Below are positions 1-10,161 of a stretch of DNA of 64,000 bases, piece after piece (the first letter of the stretch is position 1; the number at the start of each line of letters is the position of its first letter). The stretch spans positions 9,201,810 through 9,265,809 of the forward strand of contig ML677385.1 of the NCBI GenBank assembly GCA_007922305.1, read 5' to 3'. The notes under the pieces were generated by a model, which saw nothing but the letters and a program-made list of their open reading frames with translations, was not told the origin of the DNA and did not search any database. Made by a program: the position numbers and the translations under genes. This DNA comes from Dermatemys mawii (lineage: Eukaryota; Chordata; Testudines; Dermatemydidae).

Positions 1-3000
1 CTCTCACCCAGCTGCATCCGTAAACAGTGAGGGTAGATGATTTAGCTGTAAAAGTAGAAAACCACTCATTTAACGTTTGCACAATATACTATAAGGGAAA
101 GAAAATCTATCAATGTATATGGCTCAGTGCAACTTGTGCCTGTTCTTGCTCCCCTTGAAGTAAATTTGAGTTTTGCCATTACCTTAAATGGGGGTAGGAT
201 CAGATAATGTGTCCTATTTGCTTGTACTTTTCTTGACTGTGTAGTTATGAGATCAATAAAATGCTATGTCTGATCATGGTTACTAACTTTAATTGATAGA
301 GAATTGTCAATATATTTAGAAAATGGTAAACTTATTTTTAAAAATCGTGAATTATGTGGATGCTGCAGGTATTATTGGTCAGTAGGAGTTTTCCTAGAAG
401 AAAGCATAAATATTAAAAAGGTTCACTTTGCTTTTGTGAGTAATTGTAAGAGGCATTATGAGATGAAAATTCTTGTGTTCATACTGTCTTCTCCCTTGTT
501 AAAACTAAACATACCAAGGATAAGCCTTCTACAGATACCTAATATTTGTTTTCATTAATGTATGATGATTCATTGTCATAATTTGTTGCCTTTCTCGAAT
601 TGCATTGAGATGTTTCAATATTAACCAAGTTAATTCACCTTCCCTCCCCATTTTTTTTTCTGTTTGCTGCTACATGAACATAATTTTGAATGATAATACA
701 TTTTTTATTTCCATATGCCAAAGATCTTTAGAAATAAACAGTTTTAGTAGCTGAGAAACAAATATACAACAGCCACTTGTTTAGACATTCTTTTATCTGA
801 AACCTAACTGTCTGATTAGTCCTATGTAGAAAATGCTTGAGGCTGTGATGATATATGAACACCGTTCTGCTGTTTAATGAATACTTCTGCATCCTCTAGT
901 GTCACAGAATCAGTGTCTTATTGTCTAAGCTGTTATGGGTAATAGTGTCGTAGAGGCACATTTGATTTGCTGTGCCTGATTTGGCTTTAATTTGTCAAAA
1001 AGACATAAAGATCTTTTCCCATGCTACAATTCACCATAATAGCAGAAGCAAAGAGGTCTCAGCTGCAATTCCATTCTGGAGTTGTTCACCTGAATAATAG
1101 GATGAGATGGGCATTGGAATTTTTAAGTGAGCACTTGTCATAGGAGATGTAACCAGCACATGCAACCATTGGTGGCAATGGCAACTGTGAAAATTGCTGT
1201 TCACAGTTAGCAATGGAAAACGCTTCTCTCTTGGTACTAAGAAGTGGACTATATTGTAAAAGAACAGTTCAGACAGTAGAAATAGTGTTTCTGTCTTTCC
1301 ATCAACTCCCCATTTTATTTCTAAGGACTATAAACTTTATTCTAAGGACTGCCTCTAGCAATGGGACATTTAAGGGCACAAATGCATCTTTAAGTGCAGA
1401 AAAGTCTTTAAGAGCTTGAGCGACATTCAGTAAAATCAGCAGAAAAGCTCCCAATGTAAAGGCATTGGATCAGATCCAAAATTTGTTTTGGATTGTTGAT
1501 TAACACTTATGACATGTCTTTAGCCTATTTGGCATTATAAAAGAAACAAACCACGTGGAAAGTCTATATTAAAGTCATTCTTATTGTATGTGTGCAAAAA
1601 TAAAGAAATAAAAAGGCTACTGCTGCACAGAAATGTAATTTTAAACAATATATTGATTTGAAAGTTGAGAAATTTAAGATGACATTTTAGGAGTTTCATA
1701 CTTGTTCAGAAAATGCAGGCACAAAAAGGGATTTATGTCAGCTAATGAAAACTTGAAGAAGCAGTAGCATTTTAATTAATTTACAGTACAGAATGCATTA
1801 AATTAATGGTAATTTCAGAAACTTAACACAGTAGATTTGTGCTGCTTTTCATCCCATATCAAAATTAGCCAGCTGAGTGGTAAAGCAGAGGCAAATAACC
1901 TCACTGAATGCTGGCATCTGACAGCTTAATATTTTAAGTTGTTTTTAATTACAGAAGGCATTAAAATTATTGTTTGTAATACAAATTTTTTTATGGAAAG
2001 TCTTCTTAATGCTAGTTTTAAACAATGTGTCTTTAAATGTGAACTAGTTAAAATAGTTTCCATACATTTGACAGCAGCTGTATTCAAAAGGCCTAGACCA
2101 TAATAGGAACTCCATTGACTAGTCTAAGTGTATAGATGTGAGTGAGAAGACTAACATATTTACTTTATCTGAAAAGAATTGCATGCCTTGGATACCCCAG
2201 TTAGGTCAATTGACAGTTGTTAACAGGCTACATGTTAATTAGTAAATTTACTGCTGTAGGAGTCAGTTGAAAGTCAGGTACAGAAATATACACGTTTAAC
2301 AATTTTGCATCTACTGTGCTATTGGTATCTGTGAAATTGAGAATAGACTACAAATTAATACGTGTTGATGATTTAAATATATACATATTCTCCTAAGGAT
2401 AGCATCAAAGGAAGTGAGAAGAGAAAACTTTCTGAAATATATTAGGAAATCACCAAACAGATGTAATACCTAAGAAATGCTGAGATACTTTACTGATTGG
2501 CACTATAGAAACCCAAAGATAAATGGTGGCCATTGTATTCACTTACAGGATTAATTTCAAGGAGCTCCGTTTGTGATTAACCCTTCACTCTGTATATAGC
2601 CTTAGTGTATATCTCCATCATTTCCCTCCATCATAGTACATCTTTCTCTCAGAGCACATAAGGAAAAGTGGACTGTTCCAGGTTAATTTCTTTGTGGCAC
2701 ATTTTGTCACATGGTTACCCTTGCAATTCTCACTCGGTCCTCTATATTCTGATACTTCTCTAATTTTGGGGTTCTTTTCCTGAAGCTCCTGCTTATCTTT
2801 GCCTTCACTGTTTTCTCCTATAGCTCATGCTACCCTTTCCATCACACTCACTGACAAGCCATCACTTTTTACTCTTCCCCAAATTTATTACTTTGTGGGT
2901 TTTGTAGTACCTGGAGTCAAACTACGTCTTCAGGTTTAACCTTTGATTAAACTGTTTTAATAACAACTTGAATACGAAAGACATTAAATTAGGGATATAG

Positions 3001-3127
3001 TGAAAGTGTTATGAAATGTAGATTTTTATTTCTGTTGCAGATAAAATTTCAGTAGCATTAGACTCAATGTATGGATCAAGATATTGTATACCATCAGTAT
3101 GTCATCCTCTCCAGTAGGTTCTATTGC
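1..3127. other. AT-rich unique DNA, no gene seen
   Basis: No recognisable repeat and no ORF above 84 codons; short ORFs have no family resemblance. The part at about 1720-2000 is free of repeats and rich in TAAT cores (homeodomain-type sites), the flavour of a conserved non-coding element, but conservation cannot be judged here. Confidence 0.6.
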
Positions 3128-3650
3128 AATCATTGGAACATAGGACTCAAAAGAGACCTCCAAGGTCATCTAGTCCAGACGTATGTATATGTAGATCGTC
3201 ACTGATGGGTGTTTTGTCTACCTGTTCTTAAAAAAAATTACAGCCTTCAATTATGTGGCTTCTGCAACCTCCCTAAATAATCAGTTCTAATGATTAACTA
3301 GCCTTAGAGTTAGAAAATGTGTTCCTAATCTCTAACCTTAATCTCCCTTATGATGATTAGTTCTTGACCTGCCTTTTGGTGGGCAAAGAGAACAATTGAT
3401 AACAATCTTCTCTATAAAACCTTGTACACATTTTGAGACTGTTGTCGTGTCCTTCTTAAGTCTTCTCCTTTCTAGACTTAAAATACCTAATTCTTTCAAT
3501 CTTTCATTATGAGTCAAGTTTTTCTCAACCTTCTATTATTTTTGTTGCTCTCCTCTGGACACTCTTGAGTTTGTTCATATCTTTCTTGAAGAGTTGTGTC
3601 CTAAAGTGGACATAGTACTCCAGCTGAGGCCTAACTGTTATACTAAATTT
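3128..3650 (-). repeat. CR1 LINE 3' fragment
   Basis: Read on the minus strand this is the end of the second CR1 ORF followed by its 3' UTR. On the plus strand the marker phrases are 'gtcatctagtccag' near 3168, then the 'attatttttgttgctctcc' block near 3534 and 'ctccagctgaggcc' near 3619, in the same order as in the better kept CR1 copies at 3.8, 5.3 and 15.2 kb of this window. No long open frame remains. It is 5'-truncated at about 3650, as is usual for CR1. Confidence 0.85.
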
Positions 3651-3913
3651 TAGATGCTAATTAAATTAGCCTACAATAATGCTTCTAATTTTAAAAAAGG
3701 GTAATAAAGTTGTGGCCCGCCCTAAAAGAATTGCCAGGGTGTTACCAGGGGCCTGTCTCTGACCCACAGAGGGCTCCCCAGAGCAAGCTAGTCTTCATAC
3801 TCCCGGAAAGGACACAGAAACAGCCTTCCACAGAATCATAGAATATTAGGATTGGAAGAGACCTCAGGAGGTCATCTAGTCCAATCGCCTGCTCAAAGCA
3901 GGACTAACACCAA

Positions 3914-4174
3914 CTAAATCATCCCTACCAGGGCTTTGTCAAGCTGGACCTTAAAAACCTCTAAGGATGGAGATTCTACCACCTCCCTAGGTAACCCATT
4001 CCAGTACTTCATCACCCTCCTAGTGAAACAGTGTTTCCTAATATCCAACCTAGGTATCGTCTGCTGCAACTTGAGACTGTTGTTTCTTGTTTTGTCATCT
4101 GCCACCATTGAGAACCACCAAGCTCTGGAACCCCCCTTCACGAAGTTGAAGTCTGCTATCAAATCTGCTCTCAC
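3914..4174 (-). pseudogene. CR1 ORF2 C-terminal relic
   Basis: An 86-codon open segment that ends the CR1 reverse transcriptase protein. It has the typical tail of this family: a T-R-N-N-S-L-K-L motif, then R-K-H-C-F-T-R-R and W-N-G-L-P-R-E-V-V-E-S-P-S-L. In the family this tail follows the reverse transcriptase domain and has no known catalytic role. The upstream part of the protein is in other frames or absent, so it cannot be expressed as an enzyme. Confidence 0.85.
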
Positions 4175-4473
4175 CCTTTTCTTCTACAGATTAAATAACC
4201 CCAGTTCTCTCAGCCTCTCCTTGTAAATCATGTACCTCAGCCCCCTAATTATTTTTGTTGCCCTCCTCTGGACTCTCTCAAATTTGTCCACATCCCTTCT
4301 CTAGTTGGGGGAGACCAAAACTGGGCGCAATACTCCAGGTGTGGCCTCACCAGTGCCAAATAGAGGGGAATATCACCTCCCTTAATCTGCTGGCAGTGCT
4401 TCTACTAATACAGCCCAATATGCCATTGGCCTTCTTGGCAATGAGGGCACACTGCTGACTAATATACAGCTTC

Positions 4474-4735
4474 TCATTCACTGTAATCCCAGGGATTTTT
4501 TTTTGCAGAATTGCTGCTTAGCCAGTCCGTTCCCAGCCTGTAGCGGTACATGGGATTCTTCCTTCCTAAGTGCAGGACTCTGCACTTGTCCTTGTTGAAC
4601 CTCATCAAATTTCTTTTGGCCAAATCCTCCAATTTGTTGGTTACTCTGGACCCTATCACTAACCTCCCGCATATCTCCCTCTCCCTCCAGTTTAGTGTCA
4701 TCTGCAGACTTGCTCAGATGAATCATCCAGATCAT
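4474..4735 (-). pseudogene. CR1 reverse transcriptase palm/thumb relic
   Basis: Two overlapping minus-strand frames share the CR1 palm-to-thumb region: S-A-D-D-T-K-L-E-G at the start in one frame, and M-R-F-N-K-D-K-C-R-V-L-H-L-G in the other. The latter is the FNxxKCxVLHLG signature of CR1-clade polymerases. The switch of frame between the two shows at least one indel. It belongs to the element at 3832-4745. Confidence 0.85.
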
Positions 4736-4745
4736 TCATAGAGGA

Positions 4746-5281
4746 TGATTGACACACACAAGGAGAAATTCTTGAAAACATAAGAATTATTTTTGTTTTA
4801 AAAAAGTAGTTACTGCATATTGAATAGAAGTAAGAATGAATACATAAAACTTATTTAAACACAGCAGAATTATACATAGGGAGAATTATTCACTTAATAC
4901 CAACACTTGGCATTTAATATGAATAGTTAACATTTAATATCTCCATATTTAACATCTAACATTTAAACTTTTGATATCCTGTGAGCACTGGCCAAGTGGT
5001 TGCAGGATGGGTAGGGGAGATATAACTCAAAACACAGACATCCAGGTTTATTTACAGCCAGATCCACATACTCCTTAATAACAGATAGAAAAATCAGACT
5101 TGCATTCCTACCCAAGATCCCTGTTTTTCATCTTAATGGTCCTCCTAATCATGTTGATCAGATCATGAACATCATGACGATGTTATGGATGGTGATTGTC
5201 AAGGCCACAATTTTCGTAACTGCTGCTTCAGGCAGTTAAAACAGCTTTTGGCATTTTTCTCACAGGTTAATACCAAAATAC
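4746..5281. other. Unique DNA between two CR1 copies
   Basis: AT-rich; I see nothing recognisable. It may be the pre-insertion locus between two independent CR1 integrations. Confidence 0.5.
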
Positions 5282-5503
5282 TTTTATGGAATCATAAATA
5301 TAGAAGTAGGAGGGACCACAAGAAGAATTCAAGTCCATCCCTCTGCACTGAGACAGGACCAAGTAAATCTAAACCATCCCTGGCAGGTGTTTATCCAACC
5401 TGTCCTTTAAAACCTCCAACAATGGAGATTCCACAACCTCTCTTGGAAGCCTGTTCCAGAGCTTAACCACCCTTATAGTTAGAAAGTTTTTTCTCCCTAA
5501 TAC

Positions 5504-5767
5504 CTAACCTAAATCTCCCTTGCTGCAGATTGAGCCCATTACTTCTTGGCCTACCTTCCATAGACATGGAGGATAATTAAGTACAGTCCTCTTATGGCAA
5601 CCTTTAACATATTTGACTGTTACCAGATCCCCTCTGTCTTTCTTTCTCAAGACTAATATGGCCAATTTTTTTAACCTTTCCTTATAGGTCAAGTGTTCTA
5701 AACCTTTTGTTATTTTTGTTGCTGTCCTCTCAACTCTCTCCAGTTTGTAGTTCCCAAAATTCAACAT
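5504..5767 (-). pseudogene. CR1 ORF2 C-terminal relic
   Basis: An 87-codon open segment with K-L-E-R-V-E-R-T-A-T-K, then K-G-L-E-H-L-T-Y-K-E-R-L and a K-D-R-G-D-L motif, the order expected downstream of the reverse transcriptase thumb in CR1. Part of the element at 5282-7195. The family pattern is E-K-R-R-L-R-G-D-L, so a residue or two is altered here. Confidence 0.85.
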
Positions 5768-5892
5768 AGCACTCTAGCTGAGCCTCATCAGTGCCAACGA
5801 GAGTGGAACAATTGCCTCACTTGTCTAATATACAACACTCCTACTAATGTATCCTAGAATGATGTTAGTCTTTTTTGCAATTGCATCATATT

Positions 5893-5990
5893 CTTGAGAC
5901 AGAAGTTGGGTGAGGTAATATCTTTCATTGAACCAACTTCCATTGGTGACAGAGACAAACTTTCAACCTTACACAGAGCTCTTCTTCAGT
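5893..5990 (-). repeat. 98-bp repeat inserted in CR1, 7-bp TSD
   Basis: This segment interrupts CR1. It is flanked by the 7-mer TCATATT at 5886-5892 and 5991-5997, and CR1 similarity resumes straight after the second copy. On the minus strand it starts 'actgaagaagagctctgtgt' and carries 'gttggttcaatgaaag' and 'tattacctcaccc', phrases of a widespread amniote interspersed repeat whose class I cannot name with confidence. The duplication length fits LINE-type or other retroposition. Confidence 0.7.
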
Positions 5991-6614
5991 TCATATTGTT
6001 GATCCATATTCAATTTGTTTTCTACATTACCCCCAGATCCTTTTCAGGAGAACTACCACCTAACCAGTAATTCCCCATTTTGTAATTGTGCATTTGATTT
6101 TTCCTTCCTGTGTGTAGTACTTTGCACTTGGCTTTATTGACTTTCATCTGAATTCAGACCAGTTTTTCAATTTGTCAAGATCAATTTGAATTTTATTCTT
6201 GTCCTCCAAAGTGCTTCAATTCCTCCCAGCTTCGTGTAATCTGCAAATGTTATAAGTATACTCTCCACTCCATTATTCAAGTAATTAATGAAAATATTGA
6301 CAAGAAGTGGATCTAGTGCAGGACCCCACTAGACACATCCTCCCAGTTTGACAGTGAACCATTAATAACTACTCTTGAGTACAGTAATTTCACCTAAACC
6401 ACATTTCGCTAGTTTGCTTATGAGACTGTCATGTAAGACTGTGTCGAAAGTTTACTAAATCAAGATATCACATGTCTACTGTTTCTCCAGTTTTCACCAG
6501 GCCAGTAACCCTACTAAAAATGGCAATTTGGTTGGTTTGGCATGATTTGTTTTTGTCATATCCATATAGGCTATTCCTTATAATCCCATTGTCCTCTAAA
6601 TGCTTACAAATTGA

Positions 6615-6863
6615 TTATGTACTAATTTGCTCCACTATCTTTACATATATTGTAGTTATGCTGACTGATCTATTAATTCCTTGGTTCCTCTTGTTCTCCT
6701 TTTTAAAGATAGGTACTATGTTTGCCCTTCTCCAGCCCACTGGGACCTTACCTGCCCTCCCTGAGTTCTCAAAGATAATTGCTAAAAACTTTGAGATTAC
6801 TTCAGCTAGTTCCTTAAATACCCAAGGATAAATTTCATCAGGCCCTGGCAACTTGAATAGCAA
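6615..6863 (-). pseudogene. CR1 reverse transcriptase N-terminal relic
   Basis: An 83-codon open segment starting with G-P-D-E-I-Y-P-W-V-F-K-E-L-A, followed by W-R-R-A-N-I-V-P-I-F-K-K. These are the first conserved blocks of a non-LTR reverse transcriptase of the CR1 clade (normally GPDGIHPRVLKELA and WRxANVTPIFKKG). In-frame continuation to the palm motif at 6236-6247 is lost. It is part of the 5282-7195 element. Confidence 0.9.
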
Positions 6864-6880
6864 CAGCTTATCTAAATAGT

Positions 6881-7132
6881 CTATTCTTTAATCTGTTCAT
6901 TTCCTGTTTTAACTTGCATTTCTTCCCTGTTGCTAATATTAATTGTGTTGAGTATCTGGTCATCACTAACCTTTTCAATGAAAGCAGAAAGAAAATAGTC
7001 ATTAAACACGTCTTCTTTCTTGATGTCATCAGTTATAAGTTCTCCTTCCCTGCCATGTGGAGGACCTACTCTTTCCTTTGTCTTTCTCTTGCTCCTAGTG
7101 TATTTGAAGACCCTTTTCTTATTTCCTCTCAA
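6881..7132 (-). pseudogene. CR1 pre-RT linker relic
   Basis: An 83-codon open segment just upstream of the RT relic. It has F-K-Y-T-R-S-K-R-K-T-K-E-R-V-G-P and D-V-F-N-D-Y-F-L-S-A-F, matching the linker between endonuclease and reverse transcriptase of CR1 ORF2. A frame break separates it from the downstream RT block. Confidence 0.85.
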
Positions 7133-7195
7133 ATTAATGGTTTATTTAAATGTGATATCATGCACATTTCTTGCCTTGTTTCATCTCTATCCAGA

Positions 7196-8884
7196 TCCTA
7201 GGATGCTGCAGTACTGGATAAAAGTAAAAAGTTCACTAGAAAGTAATTGCTAAAAAAACATTCTGTGAATTCAAGGTTTCGACTTGCCACTGTGTGGTAC
7301 ATGAATAAAACTGATGTAACTGCATTGACTCCTATGAAATCACAATAGTTTAAAACTTCTATTAAAGACTGAATAATCCATTTTAAGAAATTACTATAAG
7401 ACATCATGCAAATTTGTAGTAGTAATCCCCATGATGATGGGCCAGATCATTTCCTCGTATGGAGGGTATTTTGTGTGCAGGTCTTTCTTGCCTTATGTTT
7501 AGAATTGCCTCCCTGGGACCTCCAGGATATCGTTCCACTCCTCTTAGATCCCACAGAATTCCCCACTGAAAACCCATGGATGGGCCCCTGAGTGTATAGG
7601 ACTATCCTGAGAGAAGAAGGATTGAAGGTGGGGCCAGAACAGGCTGCATCACCACCCCTCTCTGAATGGAATTATCCTAGGAAAACTCAATAAGCGAAAC
7701 TCCAGGGAGTTATTCACCAACCAGAGCTCACAGAATGGATTGTTTGGACCTTATATCATTAGAGTCCTTGATTTTATTGTGGGAAAGTTGAGCTGATTTT
7801 GATGTGCTTTGGTGCTTCAGAAATTGCTGTGAATAGATAGCAGAGAAGAGTCATTTGCTACCTGCAGATAGACAAGAAAAATAGAGATGTATACATACAA
7901 TAGAAATTAATGTTCTTTCCATGCCTATACCTAATTTCCCTGTTCCTGGAAGAATTACTTCTAGCATGCAGTACTTCCTTTAGTAAGACTGTTGTATCCA
8001 TCAACCATTATTTTTGAGATTATAACTAAATTGCTGAAAGTATCCTATCAAATAATTGCATTAAGACTTCAGTTCAACTGAATAAAAATAATGTTATGTT
8101 TAAAATAGCAGCTGTCGCAGAGTAAACTCCATCTGCAGATATGTAGCTTGGCATATCTTGAGGATAAATAGGTATGCAGGTGTTTAAACTAACTGCTCTG
8201 CCTCAGGAGCACAATGGAAAATTATTCATTTTTAAATGTGTATAAAGGGTTTACTGAGTAAGAAAGGGCTCTTAATTTGGTTTCACTGCATTTCATGAGT
8301 ATATTTCTGTAAAAGTACAGTCCAGTGATTGGAACAAAATATAGTTTTCAATAAAGTGAGTCCAGAGACAATGAAAAGCTTCTTGTTTTTTCCTCTCTTA
8401 ATTATTTGTTTAAACTCTTGGTCTAATACTTTATAATACTTTTGAGAGAGGTTATGCTATCTAAGGAGTAATAAAAGAATTGATTGTAAGCACAATGTTT
8501 ATAATCAAAAGAGATTTAATACAAATACTTTCAAAGTGATATTATGAAAGTGTTTTAAACATAACATTAATGTGCTAATGATTAAATATTTTACATGTAC
8601 AGTTGTCAAGAAAGCACAGCAATACCAGTGCTGTTTGTAACCTATGTGTGCTTCTAAAAGAAATTTAATTAGAGATTTATTTTCAATCAACTGGCAAAGT
8701 CGGAAGCTCCTACACTGGTTACTATATTTGTCTCTTTATTTCTGCCCAATTCACCCCACACAGGAGAATTAGCATCAGAGGACATGCAAACAACACTGCA
8801 TCCTTGTCTCTGGTAAATTATTTTTAAAAGTTTGATTGACATATCAGTAATAGGTAGGAGGATTTGCTTTAGCTCACATTGTAG
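7196..8884. other. Unique AT-rich DNA
   Basis: No gene or recognised repeat. The part at about 7430-7740 is somewhat richer in GC ('ctccctgggacctcc'), without an identifiable family. Open frames here are at most 72 codons and look random. Confidence 0.5.
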
Positions 8885-9011
8885 TGTTAAGCTATGATCC
8901 TGCAAGGACTTGATATGTGCTTAATTTTACACACTGTAAACTCATGTAAATTCAGTGGGGCTACTCACGAAGTATAAAGTTTAGCATGTGTAGAAGTCTT
9001 TGCAGGGTCAG
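8885..9011. repeat. Fold-back (palindromic) MITE-like repeat
   Basis: The two ends are inverted copies: 'tcctgcaaggacttgatatg' near 8899 and, as the reverse complement of the right end, 'ccctgcaaagacttctacac'. Similarity continues through 'tgcttaattttac' against 'tgctaaactttat'. The middle holds 'tcagtggggctactcacg'. This is the shape of a palindromic interspersed repeat common in reptile genomes. It is non-coding. Confidence 0.65.
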
Positions 9012-9057
9012 ACTTGACTTATTTTCCTTTTTATTCATTGCCTTGTAAGACTATCTA

Positions 9058-9297
9058 GGGCTTGTCTAGCGTTAGTCTATGCTAGAGGAGTGTAAATTCT
9101 AACTAATGCATCTGTGTGGACCCTGCTTGTTTTCATTTAAAGTTCGCTGGTACGTATTAGTCTCTTCTCAAACAGTACTACGTTAACACATACTAGGGAA
9201 ATTTTAGTATACACTTGCAGAGTCTATACAGGCTAGTAAGCATGCGTTAAAATTTTCACCCCTATAGTGTAGACTAATACACCATGTTATCAAGCCC
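9058..9297. mobile_element. 240-bp MITE with about 50-bp imperfect TIRs
   Basis: It starts GGGCTTGTCTAG and, on the opposite strand from the right end, GGGCTTGATAAC. Past a small gap both arms continue with TTAGTCTA, then 'aggagtgtaaattctaac' against 'aggggtgaaaattttaac', then ATGC. The flanking triplets are CTA and ATA, compatible with a decayed 3-bp target duplication as made by PIF/Harbinger transposases. No ORF, so it is non-autonomous. The superfamily is an inference. Confidence 0.7.
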
Positions 9298-10102
9298 ATA
9301 TTTCAGTTACGTTTTTTATGTTAACACTTGGTTCTCTGCTTAAGTCTCTGATCTGGCAAACACTTCCTCATGTAAGTAACTTACATGATATATAGAATAA
9401 GACTTCTCATGTAAAGAAGCATGCAGAGTTGAAGTGCAGACATCCTATTGTTAACTAATTCCCTATTTTCTATCATTTAAGCTTTTTTAATTGTCTCCAG
9501 ATAAACTGAGTGAATGAAAATAAATTGTTTAAATCATAAAATCTAGCGGGTCCCAAAAGCACTGAATTAATGAGTTCACCAAATCGAAGCCGTATCTCTC
9601 TACTAGTTTCATCATCATCTTGAGAAGTTAAGATCTTTGGAAAATCAATCAGATTCATAGAGTGCTTTTGGTGGGAAGTGAGGATAAAGAAAATTGTTAT
9701 ATTAGGTCGTGTTAGAAATGGGCAAACCAGTTCAAAGACAATAATCTTGTACCTCCACTCTGAATCCTGGCCCGTTTTTATTCTTAAAATTGAAAACAAG
9801 CTGAATCTCTCTTGGGGTCCTGAAATGTTTTTATCATTTCTTATTTCTGTCAGAGACTAAAATTTAAAGTGCCAAACTATCAAATGAGGCTTTTCTTGCA
9901 TTATTTCTAACAGTGGAAATTCCAGAAATTTCAGTGGGAGCCTGGTTTTTATGAACAAACCTTGATTTTTTTAGCCCAGAGTCAAGAGCTAACGATTCAG
10001 ATACTCAGACAAGTTCTGGATGAAAATCAATACTTTGGACCTTTTGAGGTTTTTCCCATGACCAGCTCATCTTGACCTGGAAGAAAACATAAAATCATCA
10101 CG
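9298..10102. other. Unique DNA with a short perfect palindrome
   Basis: No gene. At 9369-9387 there is a 19-bp palindrome, CATGTAAGTAACTTACATG, with perfect 9-bp arms around one central base. It may be the core of another fold-back repeat fragment. The rest shows nothing recognisable. Confidence 0.5.
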
Positions 10103-10161
10103 GATGAAGTTTGGAGATGACACAAAAGCTGGGGGGAAGTGGTGATAAATAAGGAAGAGAA
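10103..10161 (+). repeat. CR1-clade LINE relic around the palm motif
   Basis: A short plus-strand piece encodes K-F-G-D-D-T-K followed by A-G-G, which is the F-A-D-D-T-K-L-G-G block of CR1-type reverse transcriptases with alanine changed to glycine. Similarity fades within about 60 bp. Short, so the call rests on one motif. Confidence 0.45.

Larger units (their letters stand above)
3832..4745 (-). repeat. CR1 LINE fragment, 5'-truncated
   Basis: About 0.9 kb of CR1 on the minus strand: the 3' UTR with the 'agaatcatagaat' terminus at about 3833-3845, the C-terminal coding part, and the polymerase palm motif region at about 4690-4710. The palm motif reads S-A-D-D-T-K-L, so the two catalytic aspartates survive while the usual aromatic or F residue is serine. 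The reading frame is split over three frames. The 5' break at about 4745 lies just upstream of the palm motif. Confidence 0.93.
5282..7195 (-). repeat. CR1 LINE, longest copy, interrupted
   Basis: About 1.9 kb on the minus strand, covering the pre-RT linker, the reverse transcriptase domain and the 3' UTR (the terminus starts with 'tggaatcataaatatagaag' on the plus strand). The palm motif at 6236-6247 reads F-A-D-Y, so the second catalytic aspartate is lost. A 98-bp foreign repeat sits at 5893-5990. Frames are broken many times. The 5' end at about 7195 lies N-terminal to the polymerase, so the endonuclease is missing. Confidence 0.93.

Noticed and set aside
3936..4741. Plus-strand open frames (3936-4226, 4255-4458, 4550-4741)
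   Set aside because: They are antisense shadows of the minus-strand CR1; the minus strand carries the family motifs.
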